Of a stretch of 64,000 nt of DNA, positions 47,201 through 57,914 are shown piece after piece (positions within the stretch are counted from its first letter, which is position 1; the number at the start of each line of letters is the position of its first letter). The stretch comes from Turritopsis dohrnii (Eukaryota; Cnidaria; Hydrozoa; Anthoathecata; Oceaniidae), in contig BQMF02000779.1 in assembly GCA_027922465.2 (NCBI GenBank), forward strand, positions 1 to 64,000, in the 5' to 3' direction. A program made the translations under genes and the position numbers. Below the pieces are notes generated by a model. That model had not been told where the DNA came from. It was given only the letters and a program-made list of their open reading frames with translations, and searched no databases.

Positions 47201-47937
47201 ATAATGGGTATGCATTTGATGATGATCTGAAACCAATGGTTGACTGTATGCATGATCTTGTTGATAGACATAAAGATAGAGGTGCTTTGAATGATATTCT
47301 ATGCCAAGAACTTTCAGCACATATGCAGTATTCATCAAGGAGATTTGATTTTGTTGGACATAGATGTTGGACTGACTTAAGAATAATGTCATTTCCTAGA
47401 AAAATGCAAGTACACCATATGACTCCCAACCAAGTTTGTCAATTAACTAAAATGTACGAAGCCTTGTATCCTACTATGAAACAATGTTTGGAAATATCAG
47501 GGTCTGGCTGGAAAACAAACGAAATTTTTGTTGGTAATGAAATTCTTGGATCAGAATCGTCAAGAAGTGTCAATTCAAGTTTTATCTTGGCATTTTGGGG
47601 TACTGAGGATGGGTCAATATTACCATCGAGTGAAATGTATCTCCTCCCCCATCCGGGGAAGATAAAGTTTTTTTTGAAGCATGGACTGATTGTGAAAGGA
47701 AAGCGTTACGAGCACTTGCTTGCATATGTTGATTGGTTGCATCACACCCCAGATATTACAAGATATTATTATGGAAAACCACTTGAAGTTTGGTATAAAA
47801 ATATTTATCAGGTGAATGGTCCTGCCAATTTCATTCCTGTCCAACGTATTCGATTAAAGTTCATCCAAATCGTAACAAGATTACATGGAAAAGATGTTTA
47901 CGTGATATCATCAAGACAAAAAGCGATTGGCGTTTAA
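44267..47937 (+). CDS. CACTA/EnSpm-like transposase, 6 exons, 891 aa
   Basis: Exons 44267-44280, 44469-45574, 45755-45849, 46258-46438, 46559-47009 and 47109-47937; all GT-AG with matching phases, total 892 codons. The N-terminus is a C2H2 finger (RKCVYCKESFLSRNLDRHVL then KC, residues 6-27). An acidic stretch and the Tnp2-like transposase follow. Candidate catalytic residues are D in IGCDIPACRK (about 361), D in VIDPMHNLFLG (about 458) and E in SFERYNG (about 615), with the CSRC pair between the first two. The first exon holds only 14 coding bases. It cuts and pastes the element by binding its ends. The frame is complete, so it may be active, but its promoter is interrupted by the BEL/Pao insertion 43 bp before the ATG. 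Family assignment rests on motif order (DIPA, DPMHNL, FERYNG). Confidence 0.85.
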
Positions 47938-48880
47938 TGCAACTATTTGAACAATGTGATTGAACAGACATTATGTATTTGTGTTAAAGTTTGTTAAATA
48001 TTTACTATATGAAAAGCTGTTTTTACCCTTTCATAATCTTACTCAGAATTTCACTTCATCTTTAGTTACTGTAAAAGACATTCGTCAATAATATAAGGGG
48101 TTTTGAGATTTTTCACCAACGCTTTTATGTCTCTTCTGTCCTCTCTGGATTTGCGGAGTGTTGCTTAGTTACAATGAACTTAAACGTTTATAGAATCGTT
48201 CCTACTTGGCAATTATAAGTTAATTTATCATTGATTGAACTTTTGTGTTATGTAATGAAATGTGTTAAAAGCATTGATTCCATTAAACCTTTCGTCACAA
48301 ATTTTCTGTTGTTGTACACATTTCCCGAATTCAGTCCAAACGACAATATTTTGTAAAACTATTAAATCTAACCTCGTTTTGATGTGTTGTATTGTTACAT
48401 TCGTATTACTTGAGACACACTGTATGTTTTGCTTAACTGCAAATCACTATAGGGAAATTTGTGATAATTTTTATGAAATTCACATCAAAACGAGGCAGGG
48501 TAGATAGTTTGGCAAATTTTCGACGTTTAAAGTGTCTCAAGAAAGGTCAATTAGGAAGGTAACAGATAGCGTAATCGTTATAAAAACTTTTCGAGCATGT
48601 ATGAAATTTATCAGGTTTGAATAAGAAGGAAACATTGCGTAAATCTGTATTTTTCACTTACGCAATTCAATCTTCGAATAAACAAAAATGAATCCATGTT
48701 AGATAAATCTACACTGTGAGAAATCTTGAATAAGGCTCTCTCCCACAGAGCTTATTTAATCCCATAAATCTAGATGATGATGATTCCAAATGTAGGAAAA
48801 AGCGTTATCGTAATGAAAAACTTTATTTTATTTTGTAACCTTTATTTTGAAGTTCAGTAAAAAGAAGAATTCGCATTCAC
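47938..48880. other. Right arm of the CACTA-like element, non-coding
   Basis: 3'UTR and subterminal DNA. Holds a MITE (48348-48517) and an inverted CTCTCTCCCACAGAG hairpin-like patch near 48730. No CACT terminal repeat recognised. Confidence 0.35.
48348..48517. mobile_element. 170-bp MITE, same family as 28125-28263
   Basis: Left end ATTTTGTAAAACTATTAAAT with inner CCTCGTTTTGATGTG; right end inverted CACATCAAAACGAGGCAGGG to TTTGGCAAAT. Two copies in one window suggest a common family. Confidence 0.65.
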
Positions 48881-49261
48881 TGAAACATTTTTTTCGTATG
48901 GATTAAGCAATCATAAAATCACAGTCTTTTCGCATCAAAAAACGAACAACCATTTCTTCGGAATTCACTTTTACACTTATGATGAAAGTTATTTTGGCAA
49001 AACATCTTTCGGAAATTCAGTTTTTAAGAAAACTTTATATATTCGTGAATAGCTGAAAACTGCAAGTGCTATCATAATATGTGGAAACAGAAAACATAAT
49101 AGTTTATCACCTCCGAAAACAGAAAATATTATGTTTTCTAAATTCTTTCTTCGGAATTTTAACACATTAACTATTCGCAAATTGGTATGGGAATAATATC
49201 AAAAACATAATGTTTTTACATTTATTGAAACCGAAAACACAATGTTTTCGTGATTTAGAAA

Positions 49262-52060
49262 ATGCAAAAACATTTAATTTCGTGCAGTGTTTCATCATGG
49301 AAAAGAAACCTATTTCAGCTTCCCAAGGGATCATTAGGCAAGGCATTCATACGGGAAATGACTAGGCTGATAACTCTCTGGAATACAAACTCGCCAGATA
49401 GTTCTCATGCTCTGTATTCATTAATGCTGATGCCGTCACTTTTACTCCAACGACCGCATTCGAAAACTACTAACGCGGAAAATAAAGCACATCTGAAGCG
49501 TCGATTAGCCATGTGGGAAACAAAAAATATAGAAGGACTCCTTGATGAAGCGCAGTCGATTCAGAATCGCTTAACTGAGCCGACGAAAAATGATTTGGAA
49601 AAAATTACTAGAACTTTCGCTAAATACATGAAAGAAGGAAGAGTAAATTCCGCACTGAACTTACTTTCGGACAATGCATTAAACGGTATTCTCCCACTTG
49701 ATGATGAAACGATGGAAACACTTTTAATAAAGCACCCGGAAGCGAATCCGCAATACGAAAACATGTTACTTGAAGGGCCGTTGGAAAATGTAAACCCAAT
49801 TATATTTGAAAGCATCACTCCCCAACTTATACAGAAGAGCGCTCTACGTACGAAAGGAGCCGCCGGTATTTCAGGCTTGGATGGAGATGAATGGAGGCAG
49901 ATATTAGGTTCTAAAACCTATGGAACAGATGGTGCCGATTTACGAAATGCAGTAGCTGAAATGGCCAGAAAGTTATGCGCGGAGGAGATAAAGGATTCGG
50001 AAGTGTCAAACATTGAGCCGCTAATGAACTGTCGATTAATCCCACTGAATAAAAACCCAGGTCTAAGGCCTATCGGAATAGGAGAGGTTCTAAGACGCAT
50101 CATTGGAAAGTCGGTAATGTGCGTCTTGAAAAAAGATGTTATGGAAGCTGCTGGCCCGTCTCAGCTATGTGCGGGTCAACAAGCAGGCTGTGAAGCAGCT
50201 ATACATTCTGTAGTAGAAATGTTTGTAGAAGATGAAGATTCGGAAGGTATTCTGCAAATTGATGCCACAAATGCCTTCAATACAATAAATAGGAAGGTTC
50301 TACTCCATAACATAAAGCTGATATGCCCAGTCCTTGCGACGTTTGTAGTGAACTGCTACAAGTCTCCAGCTAGGCTATTCGTACACGGAGGGAAAGTGAT
50401 CAAGTCGAACGAAGGAACTACCCAGGGCGACCCAACAGCGATGGGCATGTACGCCTTGGGAATAATGCCACTTCTCACCACAATCTTAAAAGAACATTGG
50501 AAAATGATGCAAGTTGCCTTTGCTGACGACCTGACCGGTATTGGAAAGATCATATTTTTGCGCAGATGGTGGAATGCAGTTGATGCTAATGGACCTTCCT
50601 TGGGGTACTTTGCGAATGCTGTTAAAACGTGGCTGATAGTAAAGCCACAATTTCTAGATTTAGCCTTAGATCTATTCCATGATACGGACATAAAAATAAC
50701 TGTGGAAGGACGCAGGCATTTAGGGGCCTGTGTGGGATCCGACGAATTTAAAGACTCCTACTGTACCGAAAAAGTTACGGAATGGATTAATGAAATAAAT
50801 AAACTAGCAGAAATCGCTAAAACCGAGCCCCACTGTGCCTACTCAGCCTTTACGCAGGGTTTGAGAGGAAGATATATATTCTTCATGAGAACGATCGAAG
50901 GTTTTGAAAATTACCTACAGCCTTTAGAAGATGCCATCAGGAAGACTCTCCTACCGGTACTATTAGAGGGTCACAACTGCAACGATGATCTAAGAAAGTT
51001 AATAAGTTTGCCACCAAAATGTGGTGGGTTGGGGATATTCAATCCCGTTGTTATTTCTCCGATCGAATTCGCTAACTCGAGAAAGTTAACTGCCGATTTG
51101 AGTCTTGCAGTCAAAGGCAAGCAAGCAACCTATACGGAAGACTTGGCAGAAATCGCTAAAATTAAAGCCGACATCAAACATGCAAAGGAAGATGCACACA
51201 AGAAGGTCCTTGATGAACTAAAGGAAAGAAGCAGCCTTCCACAAATTCGAATGATCGATGCATCGATGGAGAAGGGCTCGTACAATTGGCTAACAGCGCT
51301 TCCCCTCCAACGCTACAACTACTATCTAGAAAAACGGGTTTTTTGGGATACCCTGAGGCTAAGATATAACATACCCTTGCTTCGGCTTCCTGAAAAATGT
51401 ATCTGTTCGGCCGATTTTAATGTTGAACACGCCCTCAATTGTAAGAAGGGTGGTTTTATTTCGAACCGCCACAATGCTGTAAGAGATCTAACTTCATCTC
51501 TGCTAAGCGAAGTATGCAAAGACGTCGAAACCGAGCCTCTATTAGAACCCCTCAGTGGTGAAACATTACATAGAACAGCGAAACTTGAGGACAATGCTAG
51601 AGTCGATATAGCTGCAAGAGGGTTTTGGGTCAAAGGTCAAAGAGCTTTCTTTGACGTTAGAGTCTTTAACCCTGTTGCCAGAACTTATCGTTTTCTAGCC
51701 CTTCCTAAAGTTCATGCTAAGCACGAAGCCGAGAAAAAGAAAGCTTACAATGAAAGAATTGGTGTAGTTGATAACGGCTCCTTCACGCCCCTTGTTTTTT
51801 CGTCGTTTGGAGGCATGGGTAGAGAGTGTGATATCTTCTACTCCAAACTTTCTAGCAAGCTTTCTGAAAAGCGTCAAATTACCAAAGCTGAGGCCAGCAC
51901 CTTTGTTCGTACGAAGCTTAGCTTCGCGCTGGCCAAAGCAACCAACTTATGCATAAGAGGCTCCCGAAGCTGGAAAGAGAGACGGATTTTTAACGATATA
52001 GATGAAGTTGATATCTCTATTGCTGTCGAAGAATCAAGTTGCTCGCCTGAAGAGCACTAG
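49262..52060 (+). CDS. Non-LTR reverse transcriptase with restriction-like endonuclease (CRE/R2 group), 932 aa
   Basis: N-terminal part WKRNLFQLPKGSLGKAF, then RT motifs ILQIDATNAFNTINRK (motif A, about residue 330), TTQGDPTAMGMYALG (motif B) and VAFADDLTG (catalytic FADD, about 418). After the thumb comes a zinc-binding knuckle CICSADFNVEHALNC (about 713). A PD-(D/E)XK-like endonuclease follows, with RVDIAARG and AFFDVRVFN (about 780-803). This is the domain plan of site-specific elements of the R2/CRE branch, where the endonuclease nicks a target and RT copies the RNA there. The ORF is unbroken. ATG at 49262 is the first in frame, but TTTCGTGCAG at 49276-49285 could be a splice acceptor joining it to an upstream zinc-finger exon. 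Exact clade is uncertain. Confidence 0.9.
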   Translation: MQKHLISCSVSSWKRNLFQLPKGSLGKAFIREMTRLITLWNTNSPDSSHALYSLMLMPSLLLQRPHSKTTNAENKAHLKRRLAMWETKNIEGLLDEAQSIQNRLTEPTKNDLEKITRTFAKYMKEGRVNSALNLLSDNALNGILPLDDETMETLLIKHPEANPQYENMLLEGPLENVNPIIFESITPQLIQKSALRTKGAAGISGLDGDEWRQILGSKTYGTDGADLRNAVAEMARKLCAEEIKDSEVSNIEPLMNCRLIPLNKNPGLRPIGIGEVLRRIIGKSVMCVLKKDVMEAAGPSQLCAGQQAGCEAAIHSVVEMFVEDEDSEGILQIDATNAFNTINRKVLLHNIKLICPVLATFVVNCYKSPARLFVHGGKVIKSNEGTTQGDPTAMGMYALGIMPLLTTILKEHWKMMQVAFADDLTGIGKIIFLRRWWNAVDANGPSLGYFANAVKTWLIVKPQFLDLALDLFHDTDIKITVEGRRHLGACVGSDEFKDSYCTEKVTEWINEINKLAEIAKTEPHCAYSAFTQGLRGRYIFFMRTIEGFENYLQPLEDAIRKTLLPVLLEGHNCNDDLRKLISLPPKCGGLGIFNPVVISPIEFANSRKLTADLSLAVKGKQATYTEDLAEIAKIKADIKHAKEDAHKKVLDELKERSSLPQIRMIDASMEKGSYNWLTALPLQRYNYYLEKRVFWDTLRLRYNIPLLRLPEKCICSADFNVEHALNCKKGGFISNRHNAVRDLTSSLLSEVCKDVETEPLLEPLSGETLHRTAKLEDNARVDIAARGFWVKGQRAFFDVRVFNPVARTYRFLALPKVHAKHEAEKKKAYNERIGVVDNGSFTPLVFSSFGGMGRECDIFYSKLSSKLSEKRQITKAEASTFVRTKLSFALAKATNLCIRGSRSWKERRIFNDIDEVDISIAVEESSCSPEEH

Positions 52061-52187
52061 ATAGTGACTTTGAACTTAATTAGCTATTTAATAACTATTT
52101 TTAATTTCTTGTAATGTATTTATCGGGATCCGTTGTGAGATATAATATATATAATAATAGTTAAAAAAAAAAAAATAAAAAAACAAA
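52061..52187 (+). terminator. 3'UTR and A-rich end of the non-LTR element
   Basis: After the stop a 100-bp AT-rich UTR leads to GTTAAAAAAAAAAAAATAAA. The next base run is the Harbinger MADF start codon (52188), so the retrotransposon landed in the 5' leader of that gene. Confidence 0.7.
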
Positions 52188-53165
52188 ATGAGCTCATCTT
52201 CAGAGAGCGAAACAAACGAATATCACGAAGGTGATACCTTCAGAAAACACAAGAAGGAATTAGCAAAGAAGAATGAAGAAGCTGAAGAGATTACCCAAAA
52301 GTCGTCAAAGAAAGAAGGAAAATCAAGCAAAAATTCAAAAGCAAAGGCAACTAAAGATTGGACAGACGAGGAGATCACCGTGCTAATTGAAATATTGGAA
52401 GCAAATCCATGTCTGTGGAATATTTACGACCCATCTTATTCGAAGCGAGATGCCAAAGAAATAGCCTACTCAGAGATTGCCACGACTTTGGACACTACCA
52501 TCACTTCCATCAAATCTAAAATAAACGGTTTACGAGCCCAATTGGGGAGAGAAATAGTTAAAGAGAAAGCAACCCGTAGCGGACAAAGTACAGATGAACT
52601 TTATCGTAGTAGTTGGCCGCATTACGACAAATTGGCATTTTTAATTCCTGTGATCAAAACTGCTAAAAGCAGAGATACTATGAAAAGAAAAAGAAGTGTA
52701 GATGATGAGAAAGAATGGTCTGATAAAGAACAAGAAAGTATATCAGCACCATCAAAGAGGAAGACCCTGGCGGAAAAAAAGCTTGATTTGCTGACGAAAT
52801 GCACAGAAGCGATAACCTCCAAAGCGACCGCTGCCAAAGATGTACAACCACCACCACCACCTCCAAGTAACCCAAAGGTTTCCCACTTTACTTTATACAT
52901 AGATGAGAGATTGTCACAGTTACACCCACGAACAAGAAGAATGACTGAAAAGCGTATATCGGACATCATATTTGAGGCTGAAATGTCGATGGATTCACAG
53001 GGGTACAATAATCGGGGCATGCCACAACCTTTTATTGCTCAACATTTGCAGCCTCGTACTCCTGGCAGTCAACGCGAAGCACAAGCTCATGGTGCTTTTC
53101 AAAACCCACCATTTTTTAATGGTCAAGAAGGTGAAACCTACATGGACATGTTAAACAATAGTTAA
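52188..53165 (+). CDS. Harbinger accessory protein with MADF and BESS domains, 325 aa
   Basis: The Lys/Glu-rich N-terminus is followed by a MADF (Myb/SANT-like) domain, residues about 55-150: DWTDEEITVLIEILEANPCL, KSKINGLRAQLGRE and SGQSTDELYRSSW. A nuclear-signal-like KRKRS, a proline run (PPPPPP), a BESS-like motif (HFTLYIDERLSQLHPRTRRM with SDIIFEAEM) and a Gln/Pro-rich tail complete it. Harbinger transposons need such a DNA-binding partner to bring the transposase to the nucleus and to the ends. It is convergent with the transposase, whose stop lies 116 bp past this stop. The frame is intact; its own promoter was displaced some 17 kb by the retrotransposon. Confidence 0.88.
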   Translation: MSSSSESETNEYHEGDTFRKHKKELAKKNEEAEEITQKSSKKEGKSSKNSKAKATKDWTDEEITVLIEILEANPCLWNIYDPSYSKRDAKEIAYSEIATTLDTTITSIKSKINGLRAQLGREIVKEKATRSGQSTDELYRSSWPHYDKLAFLIPVIKTAKSRDTMKRKRSVDDEKEWSDKEQESISAPSKRKTLAEKKLDLLTKCTEAITSKATAAKDVQPPPPPPSNPKVSHFTLYIDERLSQLHPRTRRMTEKRISDIIFEAEMSMDSQGYNNRGMPQPFIAQHLQPRTPGSQREAQAHGAFQNPPFFNGQEGETYMDMLNNS

Positions 53166-54101
53166 AAATCTTTTTTTAAATATATGATGTATATTTTCTC
53201 TTTGGACCAGTAGACATAAACTAACAACAACATTAAAGCATAAAGCAAACATTAGTCTATTTTTCCATTTTGTTCTTTCAATTAGCAATACTTCCATTGC
53301 CAATCGACTGTCCCATCATTTACGAAATATTCCATAAACTTGTTTCTTACTGATTTTGCATCCAAAGAAGCGTTGTGACCAGTTTGAGGAACTTCTAAAG
53401 AATAAAAGGTTTCCGTAGGTCTTTCTGAGAAGCGCCATTCCCCCTCTGCAATCTCTCCATCCTCCAATAGGTTATCGGCAAGCGTAGGTGAACGGTAGAC
53501 ATTGGCAGAATTCGAACTTTTGATTAGCATATTATGGAGTGTGAGTGCAGCGAGGATAATATTTTCTACGTATTTCGGCTCTAGGTTAATAACGGTAAAA
53601 AAGATTCTCCATCTGTTGGCCACAATTCCAAATAGGTTTTCTGAAATCCGGCGAGCTCTAGAATGCCTATAATTGTAAATTCGTCTTTCCTCGTTCAAGC
53701 CCTGTTGGGGAAAAGGTTTCATCATGTATCTTTTAAGAGCAAAAGCTTCGTCGCCGAGAATGACAAAAGGAGCGTTTTCACCATTAGGCAACTTTTCATC
53801 ATCTGGAAGCTCTACGGACCCATCTTGTATTCCTTGCAGTAGAGTGGTTTTGTTCCAGATTCCTGAATCATTAACCCTTCCATTTGACCCAACATCGGCG
53901 TAAATGCATTCATATTCGGGACTAGCAATAGCCATCAAAATTACCGAATGTGGGTGCTTGTAGTTGTAAAAGAAGAGCGTGTGGATAGTTCCAACGCTCC
54001 TCAAATTTTTTCGAAATTTCCAGCCATTGTGCTTTTGTACTGGGGACTTTTATGTAATCAGATGTCAAACGCTCAACTATAGCGTTACAGCAACCTTTAA
54101 C

Positions 54102-54107
54102 AATATA
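54102..54107 (+). repeat. hAT-like element target duplication, left (AATATA)
   Basis: AATATA left of CAGGGTGG; AATATA also follows the right end at 57661-57666. Both lie in the Harbinger transposase codons for S-Y-I. Confidence 0.8.
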
Positions 54108-54117
54108 CAGGGTGGCC

Positions 54118-54235
54118 ACTGGTCCTGGAAAGTCCTGGAAAGTCCTGGAAAGTCCTGGATTCGATTTTAGTCCTGGAAAAAGGTCCTGGAAAACTAGTTT
54201 TTTGAGCAAAAGTTTTGGAAAAGTCCTGGAAAACG
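54118..54235 (+). repeat. Subterminal AGTCCTGGAAA repeats
   Basis: Six to seven copies of (A)GTCCTGGAAA at the left end; inverted or single copies at the right end. Likely transposase-binding sites. Confidence 0.8.
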
Positions 54236-54463
54236 ATTTTTTGTTATTTTGTTTAAGTCAAGCATAATTAGACTATTAGTTTTCTTTATTAGTTTTCCGC
54301 TTAGCTATTTTATCGGTTAATATTTTGAGTATCATTTCTATAACCCTTCTCGTCTCTTTTTTGCCTTTCGTGTGCTTTGAATTTTCTTTGTTTGTTTTCT
54401 TTTTGGTAATAAAGAATAGTATAATATTTGGATATCTTATTTTCGTTTTAGACAGGATAGAAA

Positions 54464-57076
54464 ATGTCAGCTAAAAATAAATGTATCTTTAATGAATCCT
54501 GGCTCAGTGACTCTAGATTTTCTCAGTGGTTAAAGAGGAGTGGTAATAGTACTAAAGCTCGTTGTAGTTATTGCCAAAAGGACTTTGATATATCCAATAT
54601 GGGAATTGCAGCATTAACAAGTCATGCAAGTGGTAAAAAGCATAGTGATATTTGTAATTCAAGACAATCGAATTCAGGAGCATTTTTTTTTCAGAAAAAT
54701 ACATTTGGACAGAAGCAGTCATCAGAGCAGAACGAGAAATTGGAGCAGAAAGAATCAGTTAAGTCAAGAACTGTAGAAAGTATGATAGTACCAGCTAGCA
54801 CATTAAGAGCAGAAGTGTTTTGGAGCTTAAAAGTTGTTTCAAGTCATTTTTCTCTCAGGTCATGTCTCGGACTGAATGATCTTTTTAAAGCCATGTTTAT
54901 AGACTCTGAAATCGCTAAATCTTTTCAACTTAGCAAAACTAAATGTGGCTATCTCATAACTTATGGACTCGCACCGTATTTTAAAAATATATTATTAAAA
55001 TCAATAAAATCTTCAGATTTTTTTGTCTTATCATACGATGAAAGTTTGAACAAAGTTTTACAGGAAGATCAAATGGATGTTCACTTTCGGTTTTGGGATA
55101 ATGATAAGGACGAAGTTAGCACTAGATTTTATGACTCCCACTTTTTGAAACGTGCGAATGCTGAGAACCTTTTTGAATGTCTTCAATCGTCACTTAAAGA
55201 AGTAGTATCAAAAAATCTACTTCAATTATCAATGGATGGACCGAACACTAATTGGAAAGTCTTGGATTTGCTTAATGACGATCGAAAAGAGAATGAATAT
55301 GCAACAGTTTTAAACATAGGTTCATGTGGATTGCATGTGATTCATGGTGCTTTTAAGACTGGAGTGGAAGCCACAGATTGGAGTTTGAACAAAATAATGA
55401 AGGCTATGTGGAAGCTTTTTGATGATTCACCTGCAAGAAGAGATACCTACATTGAAATTTGTGAAGTTTGCAAGTTCCCGTTAAAGTATGATACCTTTTA
55501 TACTTTTAATAATGTTTCTAATTTATATAATCCTTTTCTTGATACTAGCATTCTACAAAAACAATAATTTTCCTGCAATGTCAAACCCTTATTAAATGCA
55601 ACCAAAACGGTACTTAAATTACTGCTCTTTAAGGATTTTAAACAATTTTTTTAGGTTTACTTCGAGATCATTTCATTTATTTTAGTACTGTTCAAGATTT
55701 GCTTTATTATCTTGTTTTGAGTTTCTTTTTGATTTAGGTTTTGTGCTACACGATGGGTAGAAGATGAAGATGTAGCCAAGAGAGCGATAGAACTCTGGCC
55801 AAATGTAGTGAAAGTTGTAAAGCATTGGCAAAGTTTATGTAAAAGCAAGCGCCCAAAGAATGCTTCATATGAATTATTAGTAAAGCACCATCTAGATAAA
55901 TATGTCCCACTGCAGATGCAATTTTTTCAAGATATTGCCTCACAACTGAAAGTTTTTTTGGAAGTCTTTCAAACAAACAACCCAATGGTGCCATTCCTTG
56001 AGGGTTCTCTTGTTGATATTTTTCAATCTTTAATGAAAATGGTTGTTAAACCTGATGTTCTTCAAGAGGCAAATACGAGCCAAAAATTAGTCAATCTGGA
56101 TTTGTCAAAATCATCAAATCTAGTTGCATGTGAATTGATAAAGCTTCCGACTGCCACTAAAGCAATGTTATCTACTGCCAGCTTCAGTACTGATCAAAAT
56201 AAACGATTGTTTAAAAAAAATTGTAAGTCAATGGTCGTTGCAATGATAGTTAAGTTGCAGGAACGGAGTCCTTTGAAGTATGGTCTCGTTCGATTTGCCT
56301 CCTCATTATCACCTGAAGTTATGATCAGCAAACGAAAGAGATGTGTTGATTTCTTTGATAAAATAGTTGATGGTTTATACAAAGCTGCTTGGATTTCATC
56401 TAAAGAAGCTGATGAGGCTAAGAGGCAGTATTTTAAATTTTTGGATCTAGCTCATAGTGAACTTAAAGATGAGTTTTTACTTTATGACCAAAAGAAGATT
56501 CGGCTTGATCATTTTTTTCGTAAATTTATGACTGGAAACGCATCCTACAAGCACTGCTGGAAAATCATTAAGTTGGTGCTCACTCTATCCCATGGGCAAG
56601 CTGCTGTGGAAAGGGGGTTCTCTGTTAATAAGGAAGTCCTTGTGGAGAACTTGAAAGAACTTTCTTTGGTAAGTCAAAGACAAGTAGGAGATTACTTGCA
56701 GTATATTGACAAACCAATCTCGGAAGTCCCCATCCCTAATGAACTCCTGAAAAGTTGCAAGTTGGCTCATTCTCGATATGTAGCTGCTTTAGAGAAGCAG
56801 AAAGATCAAGCTGTCCAGGAGACCAAAAATCTTAAAAGAAAATTGAAAAGAGAAGAGATCGCAAATGTCAGAGAAAAAAAAAGAATTCTTGAATCAACAA
56901 TCCAATCAATGGAAAACGACATTGTAACTTACAGTTTAGCTGCTGAAAAGGAACAGAAATTAGAACTTTTAAGCAGAGCTAATGCATTTCGCAATAACGT
57001 TAAAGAAAAGAAAAAAACACTATCTGATCTCGAGGAAGTCTTTACTAAGCTGACAGAAGAAGAGCAAAACATTTAA
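54464..57076 (+). CDS. hAT-like transposase, 2 exons, 786 aa
   Basis: Exon 1 54464-55485 (donor AAA|GTATGA) and exon 2 55738-57076 (acceptor GATTTAG) join in frame as FPLK-FCATRW for 787 codons with the stop. A BED-like finger at residues 34-60 (CSYCQKDF, then H54 and H60) precedes the RNase H-fold part with VLSYDESLN and LSMDGPNTNW, where two acidic catalytic residues probably lie. HGQAAVERGFSVNKE (about 626-640) resembles the hAT dimerisation region. A Lys/Glu-rich coiled coil forms the C-terminus. The gene is complete, with no stop or frameshift, and its element has perfect ends, so it may be mobile. A hAT-related superfamily with the DGPN signature is the alternative. Confidence 0.8.
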
Positions 57077-57660
57077 ATGCTGCTCAAACTGTTAATATTC
57101 TGCTTATTGTTTTTTTCTGTTATAGCTAACAATGTTCTACTTCACAAGTGTATTCTTTGATATTTGAAACTTATGTTCTCTATTCGTACAACGCTATGTT
57201 TACCTTATTCTGCTTGCAAGTAAAAGGTTCTGTTTTGCGTTCGTTCTTGCTTTAAGAGCAAAGAGTCTTTCTGATTAATTTCTTCACTTAGTTAAAGTTG
57301 TATATATAAAGTAATTTTTCCAAGTTTCTAAAAATATAAGTTTATTTATAATCTGGATCATAGTGTAAACAAAGTATGTTTCTCCTATTATGTACCTTTG
57401 TGGTCAAATGTTGATACAAGATATATTAGTTTATTTTGTTATTTATTTTGTTAGTTCTTTTGTGCATTATGTTGTATATATGAAAGTTCTGTACCGTAGC
57501 TTTTAAATAAAGAAAACTTGTTGATGTTAAACGCAAGATAATTTAATTCCTTTTATTGCCAGATCATCTGAATGGATGTCCTGGAAAAACTATAAAATGT
57601 CCTGCAAAAGTTCTTGAAAAGTCCTGGAATTCAGTCTTAAATATGGAGTGGCCACCCTGA

Positions 57661-57666
57661 ATATAT
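57661..57666 (+). repeat. hAT-like element target duplication, right (AATATA)
   Basis: Second copy of the 6-bp duplication, matching 54102-54107. Confidence 0.8.
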
Positions 57667-57914
57667 GAGATTGCATTTAACGATATACGGTACTGAAAAC
57701 TCAACGAACTCAAAGTTTCTCCTGTCGCTAAATACCTGAGAGTTAATGCAAGTCTCTCATCTGCTTCAATGGGCAAAGTTCCGCCTAGTCTTTCTTTAGG
57801 GGATATTAAGTCACCTATTTTATGTAGAATGAATTCGAAATCACGGACATCCATCCTAAACATTTCTCGGAATCCTTTCCTATCCTCCAGCACAAGTTCC
57901 TGTACAAGTTCCTG

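Larger units (their letters stand above)
36040..48880. mobile_element. CACTA/EnSpm-like DNA transposon with two divergent genes, ends not resolved
   Basis: Both genes (minus 36599-38867, plus 44267-47937) are intact when spliced and are arranged head to head, as often seen in CACTA-group elements. It lies between the two pieces of the non-LTR element, so it probably inserted into that element. Terminal CACT(A/G) repeats and the short duplication were not identified; the stated ends are guesses bounded by the non-LTR sequence. A BEL/Pao element interrupts the region between the genes. Confidence 0.5.
34900..52186 (+). mobile_element. CRE/R2-group non-LTR retrotransposon, split by a large insertion
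   Basis: Two coding pieces are in the same orientation: a C2H2 zinc-finger ORF (35028-35504) and an RT plus restriction-like endonuclease ORF (49262-52060). The 3' end has GTTAAAAAAAAAAAAATAAA at about 52160, abutting the Harbinger MADF gene start. In related elements the zinc finger and RT belong to one protein or to adjacent ORFs. The sequence after the first piece (35510-36030) and before the second (48880-49260) shares a GTTTTCG / GAAAAC-rich style. The left boundary is inferred, not seen. Confidence 0.6.
54108..57660 (+). mobile_element. hAT-like DNA transposon, 3553 bp
   Basis: Perfect 13-bp inverted ends CAGGGTGGCCACT / AGTGGCCACCCTG and AGTCCTGGAAA subterminal repeats on both sides (clustered at 54120-54235 and again near 57580-57630). 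One spliced transposase gene inside. The apparent duplication is 6 bp (AATATA), whereas hAT elements normally make 8 bp; the bounding coding sequence supports 6. Confidence 0.88.

Noticed and set aside
36040..48880. Exact CACTA terminal repeats
   Set aside because: Scanned both sides for CACTA/CACTG inverted ends and found no convincing pair, so ends were left open.
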